From NCBI RefSeq assembly GCF_009769385.1, contig NZ_VKAB01000016.1, positions 1 to 64,000 of the forward strand: a DNA stretch of 64,000 nt, written 5' to 3'. A program made the position numbers and the translations under genes. Each line of letters begins with the position of its first letter. Position 1 is the first letter of the stretch. The DNA comes from Saccharothrix deserti (GTDB taxonomy: Bacteria > Actinomycetota > Actinomycetes > Mycobacteriales > Pseudonocardiaceae). The notes beneath the pieces were generated by a model. The model was given only the letters and a program-made list of their open reading frames with translations, did not search any database and was not told the origin of the DNA. Below are positions 25,901-32,828 of this stretch, in pieces.

Positions 25901-26308
25901 CCGGCCGTCGGCACCGACGAACTGCGCGACCTGGTGGCCGACCGGCTGCCCGCGTACATGGTGCCGAGCCTGTGGGCCGTGGTGGACCGACTGCCGGTGA
26001 CCGGGAACGGCAAGGTGGACCGCCGGGCGCTCGCGGCCGTGGCGGCCCCGGCCGGGCAGCGGCGCGCGGTGCCCGAACCGGACCCGCTCGGCGTGGCGCC
26101 CGACCTGTTCACCCGCGTCCTCGAACGGCCCGTGGAGCTGACCGCGGAGACCGACTTCTTCACCGTCGGGGGCAACTCGATGGGCGCGGTGCGGCTGCTG
26201 CGGCTGGTTCGCGACGAGGTGGGGGTCACCGTGCGGTTGCGCGACTTCCTGCTGGCGCCGACGCCCTCGGGCCTGAACCGGCTCATCGACCAGGCCGCGC
26301 GGTCATGA
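22964..26308 (+). CDS. NRPS module: carrier - condensation - adenylation - carrier
   Basis: 1114 residues from ATG 22964 (GGAGG at a good distance; the frame opens at 22919). Domains: carrier protein (about 1-70, Ser 32 in LGGDSLRAM); condensation (about 85-520, HHxxxDG as HHVLLDG at 215-221); adenylation (about 540-1010, A3 TSGSTGLPK at about 684, core FDASTLELWG and NGYGPTENT); carrier (about 1030-1105, Ser 1072 in VGGNSMGAV). Aligning by eye to GrsA gives the ten-residue code D-A-L-W-I-G-G-T-F-K. I do not assign a substrate with confidence; the tryptophan at position 278 is unusual and an aryl-type amino acid is possible. It starts with a carrier, so it must receive a substrate loaded in trans. 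Its stop overlaps the P450 start (ATGA). Confidence 0.9.
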   Translation: MSLDEYALSVLGPATDRAGFTAHSFIALGGDSLRAMRLTAMAQEGLGLRLSVSDLLSSTPLGTVLANAVTTASPAPPAAEPETPAPSLTPTQRGMWLIENVLGGSTYNLVFTSYVDKGTLDRELFARAVAATTARHASLRTLLREQDGEVVPVVLDATVPDIVDIGHDGPDFDGFVRATAAEHGRTPFDLTAAPPLRYLFVTGAAGRQAVVLVAHHVLLDGWAVGLLLDEIFSSYRALAAGGPLPFTDTAPTTQALLRRHEQDRVSGEWDRLAEFWLKQLDGAPTVLEVPTDRPRPTVQNPAGERVPLDFDTDLTTLVEDRARELGITPFALLLGSYGLALSRWTGVDRLLVGVSLYGRDTAELARLIAVAGNLVPVRLEVDDDAPVVDYLRAVQDSLAASIEAGALPFDELVTRLGVQRGLSAHPLVQVSFGMHDQLVPQRIDVGDVELRVEEGHGGGAQFDLSLLFGRSRPTLGAQLEYATALWDEADARAFLADFTTAVRELATAGGRLEELRCLSAERRAVLDSLNGTRRDLPAVTADELFRLAARRTPDAVAVREGDLELTYAQLAGAAAEQARRLRELGVGRGDRVLVALDRSIAEVVAVLGTAWAGAAYVGVDLDQPEAQVRHILAKAAPKAALVVSPDAVAHLGVPACATWEPSWQPSDTEPAATGADDLAYIAFTSGSTGLPKGVAVPHRAIVRLVHEPEFVHFGPDDRVLRLSPLAFDASTLELWGPLAGGAALEVYPAGLPSPTELSGFLLDRGVTVAWLTAGLFRLVEEFAPAGLGGLRQLITGGDVVPHAHVARVLERHPGLVVTNGYGPTENTTFTTTHSVTSADEVDGPLPIGTPLPGTRVHVLDRRHRVVPPGAVGELYAAGDGLAHGYVDDAAETARAFGRFSPDVPERLYRTGDLVRVDRAGRLRFLGRRDDQVKLRGFRIELSAIADVLAADPRVRDAAVVVTEGDSADKRLLAAIVPADPAVGTDELRDLVADRLPAYMVPSLWAVVDRLPVTGNGKVDRRALAAVAAPAGQRRAVPEPDPLGVAPDLFTRVLERPVELTAETDFFTVGGNSMGAVRLLRLVRDEVGVTVRLRDFLLAPTPSGLNRLIDQAARS

Positions 26309-27429
26309 CCGAGCTGATCCGCGACGACGTGCGCGGCATGACGTGGGACGACGGGCTGGAGTGCTGGGTGGTGTCCGACCAGGCGCTGGCCCGCCGGGTC
26401 CTCAACCACCAGGGGTTCTCGTCCCAGACGTCGAAGCGGCTCGGCGAGCTGTACATGACGGAGGAGTCCCGGCGGCAACACCGGGACCTCACCGAGTTCC
26501 TGCGACTGTGGTTCGTGCACACCGACGGCGAGGAGCACGCCGCGCTGCGCAAACCGTTGCAGCGCTTGTTCTCCGCCTCGTACACCCGGTCCATCGTGCC
26601 GCGGGTCGAGGCCATCGTGGACGCCTGCCTGGACGACCTGGCCGCCGACCCGCGGCACGACGCCGTGTCGACCGTGGCCGAAGGCGTGTCGGGGCGGGTG
26701 ATGGCCCACATCGTCGGCGTGGAGCAGGAACCGGCCGTGCTGCACACGTGGTCGAGGACCCTGTCGGGGTTCATCGCCGCGATGTACCGGCGCGACCACG
26801 CCGAGGCCGCGCACCGCGTGATGCTGGAGATGCGGGACGCGCTGGAGGACTCCCCGGCCCTGGCGGACTTCCCCCGCGACACCCCCGAGGACCGCGCCCG
26901 CACCACCGCGACGTGGGCGATGATCCTGTTCGGCGGCCTGGAGACCACGGCGTCGCTGCTGGGTTCCTGCCTGCTGGCCGTGTTGGACGACCCGGCGCTG
27001 TGGGAACGGGTGGTCCAGGACCGGCCGGGCGAGGTCGAGTCGCTGGTCGAGTCCGTGCTGGAGAAACGGCCGCCCCTGCGCAACGTGGGCCGCGTCGTCG
27101 CGGAGGACTTCGAGTTCGAGGGCGAGCGCCTGCGCGAGGGCGACCTGGTGCTGGTGTCGCTGGCCGGTGGCGGCCTGTTCGACGCCGACCTGTCCGACCT
27201 CGCCCCGGTCTCCGAACGCGCCGACCGCCACCTGGTGTTCGGCCACGGTGTCCACTACTGCATCGGCGCGCCGCTGGCCCGGCTGGAGGCGGCGACCGCG
27301 CTGCGGCGGTTCACCCGGCGGTTCCCCGGCGCCGCGGTGGCGGAGAACGGGATCGAGTGGGGGCCGAACCTCGCCTACGTCGGCCTGGACCACCTGTTCC
27401 TGGACATCGGGGGAACCAGGGGACCATGA
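26305..27429 (+). CDS. Cytochrome P450 with an aberrant K-helix (no ExxR)
   Basis: A 374-residue P450, translationally coupled to the NRPS by an ATGA overlap. The heme loop is canonical (FGHGVHYCIGAPLARLE, Cys ligand) and the I helix is normal (LFGGLETTAS). The K helix reads SLVESVLEKRPPLRN: aligned on the PP with neighbouring P450s (IEEFLRYQPP), the ExxR Glu is Ser and the Arg is Glu. ExxR is nearly invariant; the Streptomyces CYP157 group is a known exception. It is also short at the N-terminus. Position suggests that it acts on a carrier-bound amino acid of the upstream NRPS (inference). Confidence 0.88.
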   Translation: MTELIRDDVRGMTWDDGLECWVVSDQALARRVLNHQGFSSQTSKRLGELYMTEESRRQHRDLTEFLRLWFVHTDGEEHAALRKPLQRLFSASYTRSIVPRVEAIVDACLDDLAADPRHDAVSTVAEGVSGRVMAHIVGVEQEPAVLHTWSRTLSGFIAAMYRRDHAEAAHRVMLEMRDALEDSPALADFPRDTPEDRARTTATWAMILFGGLETTASLLGSCLLAVLDDPALWERVVQDRPGEVESLVESVLEKRPPLRNVGRVVAEDFEFEGERLREGDLVLVSLAGGGLFDADLSDLAPVSERADRHLVFGHGVHYCIGAPLARLEAATALRRFTRRFPGAAVAENGIEWGPNLAYVGLDHLFLDIGGTRGP

Positions 27430-27475
27430 TCGACCTCTGAACGGGTTCACGCACCACATTGGAGAGAACACCCGG

Positions 27476-28459
27476 ATGAAGTATCGGAAGATCGGCACCA
27501 ACCCGCAGCGGCAGCGCGAGGTGAGCGCGCTCGCGTTAGGGGCCATGATGTTCGGCACCACCGTCGAGGAAGAGCGGGCGTTCGCCATCCTGGACCGGTT
27601 CGTGGAAGCCGGCGGCACCTTCGTCGACACGGCCAACAACTACGCGTTCTGGGTCAACGGCACCCAGGGCGGGGAGAGCGAGGCGCTGCTCGGGCGGTGG
27701 CGGCGCAGCCGGGGCATCACCGACGAGGTGGTGATCGCGACCAAGCTGGCAGGTCGCCCGAAGGCGCCGGGCCGCGACTTCATGAACATGGAGGGCTTGG
27801 CGCCCGAGGTCATCCGCGAGTCGTCGGCGCGCAGCCGCGAGCTGCTGGGCGTGGAGCGGCTGGACCTGTTGTACGCGCACGGGGACGACATGACCGTGCC
27901 GCAGCAGGACGTGGCGGAGGCGTTCGCGGCGCTGGTGGCGGAGGGCTCGGTGGCCATGCTCGGCGCCAGCAACCACTGGTCGTGGCGGCTGGAGCGGATG
28001 CGGGCGATCGCCGAGGCCGCGGACCTGCCCGGCTACGAGGTGATCCAGTACCACCACACGTACCTCCGCGCGCGCGGCGACGTGCCGAACCGGCGGTCGA
28101 AGGACGGCCACCAAGGGCTGTTCAGCGCGGAGATGATCACCTACCTGCGTGACCGCCCGGAGCTGACGCTGGTGGCGTACACGCCGCTGCTGTCCGGCGC
28201 CTACGTGCGGGACGACCGGCCGTTGGGCGAACTGCACGACCACGCGGGCACCAAGGCCCGCCTGGAGGCGTTGCACGAGGTGGTGCGGCAGACCGGGGCG
28301 ACGGCGAACCAGGTGGTGCTGTCCTGGCTGATGGGCGGCGACCTGCCGATCATCCCGCTGGTGGGCGCGTCCTCCGTGGCGCAGTTGAACGAGAGCCTGG
28401 AAGCGGTGGAGTTGGACCTCACCGCCGAGCAGCGCGCGTTCATGGACGCAGCGCACTGA
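27476..28459 (+). CDS. Aldo/keto reductase
   Basis: A 327-residue (beta/alpha)8 NADPH-dependent reductase. The catalytic tetrad is recognisable: Asp and Tyr in FVDTANNYAF, Lys in VVIATKLAG and His in LDLLYAHGDD. The cofactor end is VGASSVAQLNESLEAVEL. GGAGAG precedes the ATG at 27476. It follows the P450 on the same strand with a 46-bp gap and is probably the last gene of the first NRPS operon. It may reduce a carbonyl of the product or of a building block; the substrate is not deducible. Confidence 0.88.
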   Translation: MKYRKIGTNPQRQREVSALALGAMMFGTTVEEERAFAILDRFVEAGGTFVDTANNYAFWVNGTQGGESEALLGRWRRSRGITDEVVIATKLAGRPKAPGRDFMNMEGLAPEVIRESSARSRELLGVERLDLLYAHGDDMTVPQQDVAEAFAALVAEGSVAMLGASNHWSWRLERMRAIAEAADLPGYEVIQYHHTYLRARGDVPNRRSKDGHQGLFSAEMITYLRDRPELTLVAYTPLLSGAYVRDDRPLGELHDHAGTKARLEALHEVVRQTGATANQVVLSWLMGGDLPIIPLVGASSVAQLNESLEAVELDLTAEQRAFMDAAH

Positions 28460-28477
28460 TGTAGGACGCCCCGCGCG

Positions 28478-29236
28478 TCAACGCGGCTCGGCCAGGGTGG
28501 TGGCGATGACGTCGAAGACTCGCTCCACCCCGGCCGGGTCGAAGAAGTGACCGCCGGGCACGACGTCCAAGGCGAACGGGCCGGTGGTCTCCTCCCGCCA
28601 CGCCGCCATCCGCTCCGGTGACGCCTCACGGTCGCCGACGCCGGCGAACGCGTGCAGCGGCACGTCCAGCGGAGGCCTCACCGGGGCGCCGGAGGTGGCC
28701 ACCACGGTGAGGTCGGCGCGCAGCGCGGGCAGGAACAGTTCGAGCAGGTCCGGCCGCTCCAGCACGATCGACGGCGTGCCGCCCAGGTCCCGCATGTAGG
28801 CGATCAGGCCCTCGTCCGGCTCGTCCCAGCCGCGCACCGGGGTGCGCAGCGCGGGCGCGGCGCTGGCGGCCACGAACAACGCGCGCGGGCCGGGCCGGGA
28901 TTTCGCGCGCAGCTCGTGCGCCAGCGCCAGTGCCACCCGCGCGCCCATGCTGTGGCCGTAGCAGGCGAACGGCTCGTCCAGCAGCGGGTCCAGCAGGTCC
29001 AGCAGTTCGGCCACCACCGATCCCATGTGGACGTGCGGCGGCTCGTCGAGGCGGGTGTCGCGGCCGGGCAGTTGCACCGCCACCGTCGCCACGTCCGGCG
29101 ACAACCGCCGCGGCCAGTCCCGGAACATCGCGGCGTTGCCGCCCGCGTAGTGGAAGCACAGCAGCCGCACCCGGCCGGCGTCCGACGTCCCGTAGTGGCG
29201 CAGTGCCCGCTGCCTGCGGGCCAACACGTCAACCAC
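28478..29236 (-). CDS. Type II thioesterase
   Basis: A 252-residue alpha/beta hydrolase: LLCFHYAGGNAAMFRDW at the N-terminus, the nucleophile in CYGHSMGARVA (about 95) and the histidine in VVPGGHFF. These discrete enzymes clear stalled or wrong acyl groups from carrier proteins of NRPS/PKS lines. The GTG start at 29236 overlaps the stop of the P450 upstream on the same strand by 8 bp. It is one of two type II thioesterases in the cluster (the other at 39952-40644). Confidence 0.9.
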   Translation of the reverse strand: MVDVLARRQRALRHYGTSDAGRVRLLCFHYAGGNAAMFRDWPRRLSPDVATVAVQLPGRDTRLDEPPHVHMGSVVAELLDLLDPLLDEPFACYGHSMGARVALALAHELRAKSRPGPRALFVAASAAPALRTPVRGWDEPDEGLIAYMRDLGGTPSIVLERPDLLELFLPALRADLTVVATSGAPVRPPLDVPLHAFAGVGDREASPERMAAWREETTGPFALDVVPGGHFFDPAGVERVFDVIATTLAEPR

Positions 29237-30470
29237 GGCGCTTGGCGGTGATCGGCACGTGCTTGTAGCCGGAGACGAAGTTGGACACCAGTCGCTCGGG
29301 TGCGCCGGCGGCCTCGAAGTCCTGGTACTGCGCCAGCAGTTCCTCGAACAGGGTGCGCAGGGTCACCCTGGCCACGTTGTGCCCGACGCAGTAGTGCGGA
29401 CCGATGCCGAACGCGAGGTGCTTGTTCGGGTTGCGGCGCAGGTCGAACGTCTCGGAGTCCGGGAACTCGTTCTCGTCCCGGTTGGCCGCGCCCAGCCACA
29501 CCACCACCGCGTCACCGGCCGCGATCGGGGTGTTCCGCACCACTACGTCCTGTGTGGCGTATCGCAGCATGTGGTTCACCGGCGACGCCCAGCGCAGCGC
29601 CTCCTCGACCGCGGTGACGCCCACCTCCGGCTCGGCGGCCCACTGCGGCAGCACGTCGGAGTCGATGAACTCGGCCATCACGAAGTTCGGCGCGTGCGGC
29701 GTGGTCACGTTCGCGCCGAGCAGCAGGCTGTAGCAGTTGGACACGATCTCGCTCGACGACATGTGCCTGCCCTCGAACCGGGTGTTGATCAGCACGCTGA
29801 TCAGGTCGTCGCCCGCTTGGTCGCGGCGGAACCGCACCAGGTCCTGGAAGTAGGCGAACAGCTCGCGGTGCGCCATGTGCAGGGTCGCGGACCGGCTGCC
29901 CTCGTCCTGGTACTCGGGGTCGTCGGCGGCGATGCAGATCGTGGTGAGCCTGCTCAGCCACGGCCAGTCCTCCTGCGGCAGGCCCATCATGGTGCCGGTG
30001 ACCGACATCGGCATCGCCAGCATGGCCTGGCCGAAGTCGAACACGCCGCCGTCGCCGATCGGCGCGATCAGGTCGGTGATCAACGCGCGGATCGCGTCGC
30101 GCTGCCGGTCGACCGCCTTGACCGCCAAGGCCTTCTTCAGCCGCGCCTGCATGATGGTGTGCCGGGGCGGGTCGGTGACCGCGAGCTGCTGTCCGCCCGC
30201 CGGGTCGTCCATGCCGAGCAGTTCCAGCATGGTGCCGCGTTCGGAGGTGAACAGCGCGGTGTTGCGCAGCACGTAGTCGGTCTCCGTGAAGTGCACGACC
30301 GACCAGAACCCGCGGTTGTCGTCGACCTGGTGCCAGCTCAAGCCGTCCTGCGCGCGGAGTTCCCGCCACACCGCGTGCGCGTCGCCGTCGCTGTACAGGT
30401 GGGGGTCGACCAGATCGGTGTCACCTGCGTGCACCGGGCACCCGGAAACAGGTGCGTCGTGGACGGTCAT
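29229..30470 (-). CDS. Cytochrome P450 with altered I-helix (GANVTT)
   Basis: 413 residues from ATG 30470 (GAGGAGG upstream; the frame runs to 30545). Heme loop LAFGIGPHYCVGHNVARV and K helix EEALRWASP are canonical. The I helix reads LLLGANVTTPHA, so the acidic residue of the usual (A/G)Gx(D/E)T(T/S) motif is Val. Loss of the acid changes the proton-delivery path and is seen in some P450s that use other routes. The protein forms a two-gene minus-strand operon with the type II thioesterase and is divergent from the C-carrier NRPS gene. Probable tailoring enzyme; substrate unknown. Confidence 0.9.
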   Translation of the reverse strand: MTVHDAPVSGCPVHAGDTDLVDPHLYSDGDAHAVWRELRAQDGLSWHQVDDNRGFWSVVHFTETDYVLRNTALFTSERGTMLELLGMDDPAGGQQLAVTDPPRHTIMQARLKKALAVKAVDRQRDAIRALITDLIAPIGDGGVFDFGQAMLAMPMSVTGTMMGLPQEDWPWLSRLTTICIAADDPEYQDEGSRSATLHMAHRELFAYFQDLVRFRRDQAGDDLISVLINTRFEGRHMSSSEIVSNCYSLLLGANVTTPHAPNFVMAEFIDSDVLPQWAAEPEVGVTAVEEALRWASPVNHMLRYATQDVVVRNTPIAAGDAVVVWLGAANRDENEFPDSETFDLRRNPNKHLAFGIGPHYCVGHNVARVTLRTLFEELLAQYQDFEAAGAPERLVSNFVSGYKHVPITAKRRG

Positions 30471-30890
30471 GTCGATGTCCTCCTCGGTTCGGGGAGCGAG
30501 CCGTCCGGCAGACTCCTGGTCGGTGGGCAGTCGACGGGTGGGCACTGAGGTGTTCCGGACGCGCGCCGGCGGCCGGGTTCACGACCGGCAGGGCCGCATC
30601 TCCGGCTGAATTGACGGTTAACCGGACCGCACATCGCCGACACGGTCTCCACACGTCTGAGAGTGGAGATCGGGTGCGATCGCTCACCTACATCACGGGC
30701 AGGCACAGGTCAACATCTAGCAGCCCTCTTGTGCAACCCCGAACTCCCCAGTCCCCAGTGCCACGGGCTCGACACGGTCGCGCCCAACGGTAACCCAGTC
30801 AAGCACCACGTTCGCGAGATCGTCAACCGCCGGGGGTTCGGCACCGAAGACCTATCGTCCAATGTGGACGGGAATACCGAAGCCGACCGC
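30471..30890. other. Divergent intergenic region without recognised gene
   Basis: About 420 bp between the P450 start and the next promoter. Short open frames exist here but have no family resemblance and no ribosome-binding site. It presumably holds the promoter of the P450/thioesterase operon. Confidence 0.5.
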
Positions 30891-30920
30891 TTGACGGATC
30901 CCGGGACCGGTCCCTACGGT
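30891..30920 (+). promoter_or_regulatory. Promoter of the second NRPS-PKS operon
   Basis: TTGACG (30891-30896) and TACGGT (30915-30920) with an 18-bp spacer, the same geometry as the promoter at 22547. About 70 nt of leader follow before GGGGGAAGTCATG. Confidence 0.55.
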
Positions 30921-31001
30921 GCGTTTTAGTGGCCCGGGCAAGGGGCTTGCGAGGGGGCACTGGGGCCATTCGCAATCAGGTGGAATCTTCTGGGGGAAGT
31001 C

Positions 31002-31112
31002 ATGCAGTCGTTGCCGAATGCGCGCGCCCTGGCGACGCGACGGCGCGTCACACCGTTCTTCGTCACACCGTTCTTCGTCACGTGGACGCGGGTCGAGCGC
31101 CTCCATGGTTAG
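31002..31112 (+). CDS. 36-residue leader ORF translationally coupled to the C-carrier NRPS
   Basis: TGGGGGAAGTC directly precedes an ATG at 31002 that opens a 36-codon frame: MQSLPNARALATRRRV, then VTPFFVTPFFVTW, then TRVERLHG and a stop at 31110-31112. The NRPS ATG (31105) lies inside its last codons in another frame (8-nt overlap), an arrangement that normally couples translation. The product is basic and hydrophobic and has no known family. The ten bases TGGGGGAAGT also precede the leader region at 22590. It may be a regulatory leader peptide, or only a translation-enhancing frame. Confidence 0.5.
   Translation: MQSLPNARALATRRRVTPFFVTPFFVTWTRVERLHG
31046..31081 (+). repeat. 15-bp tandem repeat in the leader ORF
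   Basis: CGTCACACCGTTCTT occurs twice head to tail (31046-31060, 31061-31075), followed by a partial third unit CGTCAC. It encodes the VTPFF repeats of the leader ORF. Confidence 0.85.
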
Positions 31113-32775
31113 TTCCCAGCCCGGACCAGGAACCTGGTACCCGGCGACGCCCACCCAACAGGGCATCTGGATTCTCGACCGGATCGAGCGGCTGCGTCCC
31201 ACCTACCTGTTGCCGAGTGTTCTCGAATTCACCGGACCGGTGGACTGTCAATTGTTGACGTCGGCGGTGGAGCGCGCGCTGGGACGTCATCCGGCGCTGC
31301 GTTCCCGATTCAGGTTGGACGCCGTCGCGCGTCGCGTGGAGTACCGGACGGACGGACCGGCGCCCGAAGTCGGGTTCACCGACGCGGTGGCCGACGACTG
31401 GTCCGCCGAGGAGGTGGAGCGCCTGGTCGAGGCGCTCTGCTACACGCCGTTCGAGTTGGCCGACGAGGCGCCGGCGAGGGCCGAGGTGATCCGCCTCGAC
31501 GCCGATCGCACGCTGCTGGTGCTGACCGTGCACCACATCGTGTTCGACGGGGTGTCCCGGCAACTCCTGGTGGACGAGATCGGTGCCACCTACCGGGCGT
31601 TCGCCCGCGGGACCGAACCGGACTTGCGCACCCCGCCGCACCCGGCGGAGGTGCAGGACAAGCCGGACGACGGCGACGGGTTCGCCGAGCGCGTGGCGGG
31701 AGTGGTGGAGCGGTTGCGCGGCGCGCCGACCACTGTGGCCCTCCCCTACGACGGCGACCCGGACGACCCCGAGCTGTCGATGATCGGCGCCACCGCGGAG
31801 ACCCTGCTGGACCCGGACGTGACGGAGTCCGTGCTCGCGGTCGCCGCGCAGGAGGGCTGCACCGCCTTCATGACCGGCGTGGCGCTGCTGGCCGGCACGT
31901 TCGCGCGGACCACCGCGCAGACCGACTTCCTGTTCGCGGTCGTCTGGCCAGGACGGGACGACCCGGCCGCCGCCGACGTGATCGGCATGTTCATGACCAC
32001 TTTGGTGCTGCGCGTCCAGTTCCACGCCGGCACGACGTGGCGGGAACTGCTCCGGATCGCGCGGACGGGAGGCATGGAGGCGTTCATCGACTCGGACGTG
32101 CCGCTGGACGCGATCGCCGCCGAGCTGGACCCCGACCGCGACATGGCACGGCCGCCGCTGACCCCGGTGCTGGTCAACCTGGCCGAGGCGCCGGACCCGC
32201 TGGAGCTGGGCAACGGCGTGGTCGGCCGCTTCCAGCCGCTGCGCCCGGAGTACAGCAAGTGGGACCTGGCGCTGTTCGTCCGCCTGGACCGGACCACCGG
32301 ACGGGACCGGCTCGAACTGTCCCTGAACCACCCGGCGGCGCTGTTCACCGCGACCACGACCACCGAATTCCTGGCCGCCCTGCGCCGCAGCGCCGCCGAC
32401 CTCGCTCGAGATCCGGAGGAAATCGTGCTGAACCAGCCCTCTGCCGACAAGACCGACCTGGACGATCCCGCCACGCGGTTGGGCCTCGTGCGGTCCATCT
32501 GGCAGGAGGTCCTCGACACCGAGTCGATCGACGACGACATCAGTTTCTTCGACGCGGGCGGCGACTCGCTGCGGCTGGTGATCCTGGTGGAGCGACTCAG
32601 CCAGGCGTCCGGGCGACCGCTCAAGACCGTCGACCTGTTCCGCGCCGGCACCGTGCGCGGACAGGCGGAACTGCTGGCCGCGCCCGCCGAGGCCGCCACC
32701 GCGGGCCGGGGCACCAGCCGGGACCGGCTGCTGGGCGCCGTGCGCGACCGCCGAACCGGCGACCAGCGACGCTGA
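31105..32775 (+). CDS. NRPS: condensation domain - carrier protein (no adenylation domain)
   Basis: A 556-residue protein: condensation domain (about 10-435) with the intact HHxxxDG motif (VHHIVFDGVS, about 143-149), WYPATPTQQGIW at its start and PLTPVLVNL later; then a carrier protein (about 465-535, Ser about 488 in DAGGDSLRLV). No adenylation domain is present, so its carrier must be charged in trans or accept an upstream chain. The start at ATG 31105 overlaps the leader ORF. The PKS gene follows after 53 bp. It probably joins a peptidyl or acyl donor to the next carrier-bound unit. Confidence 0.88.
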   Translation: MVSSQPGPGTWYPATPTQQGIWILDRIERLRPTYLLPSVLEFTGPVDCQLLTSAVERALGRHPALRSRFRLDAVARRVEYRTDGPAPEVGFTDAVADDWSAEEVERLVEALCYTPFELADEAPARAEVIRLDADRTLLVLTVHHIVFDGVSRQLLVDEIGATYRAFARGTEPDLRTPPHPAEVQDKPDDGDGFAERVAGVVERLRGAPTTVALPYDGDPDDPELSMIGATAETLLDPDVTESVLAVAAQEGCTAFMTGVALLAGTFARTTAQTDFLFAVVWPGRDDPAAADVIGMFMTTLVLRVQFHAGTTWRELLRIARTGGMEAFIDSDVPLDAIAAELDPDRDMARPPLTPVLVNLAEAPDPLELGNGVVGRFQPLRPEYSKWDLALFVRLDRTTGRDRLELSLNHPAALFTATTTTEFLAALRRSAADLARDPEEIVLNQPSADKTDLDDPATRLGLVRSIWQEVLDTESIDDDISFFDAGGDSLRLVILVERLSQASGRPLKTVDLFRAGTVRGQAELLAAPAEAATAGRGTSRDRLLGAVRDRRTGDQRR

Positions 32776-32828
32776 CCGGCCCGAAGCCGGCGCCCGTCGC
32801 CGTTCCGCTCGGCCTGGAGGACCAGCGA

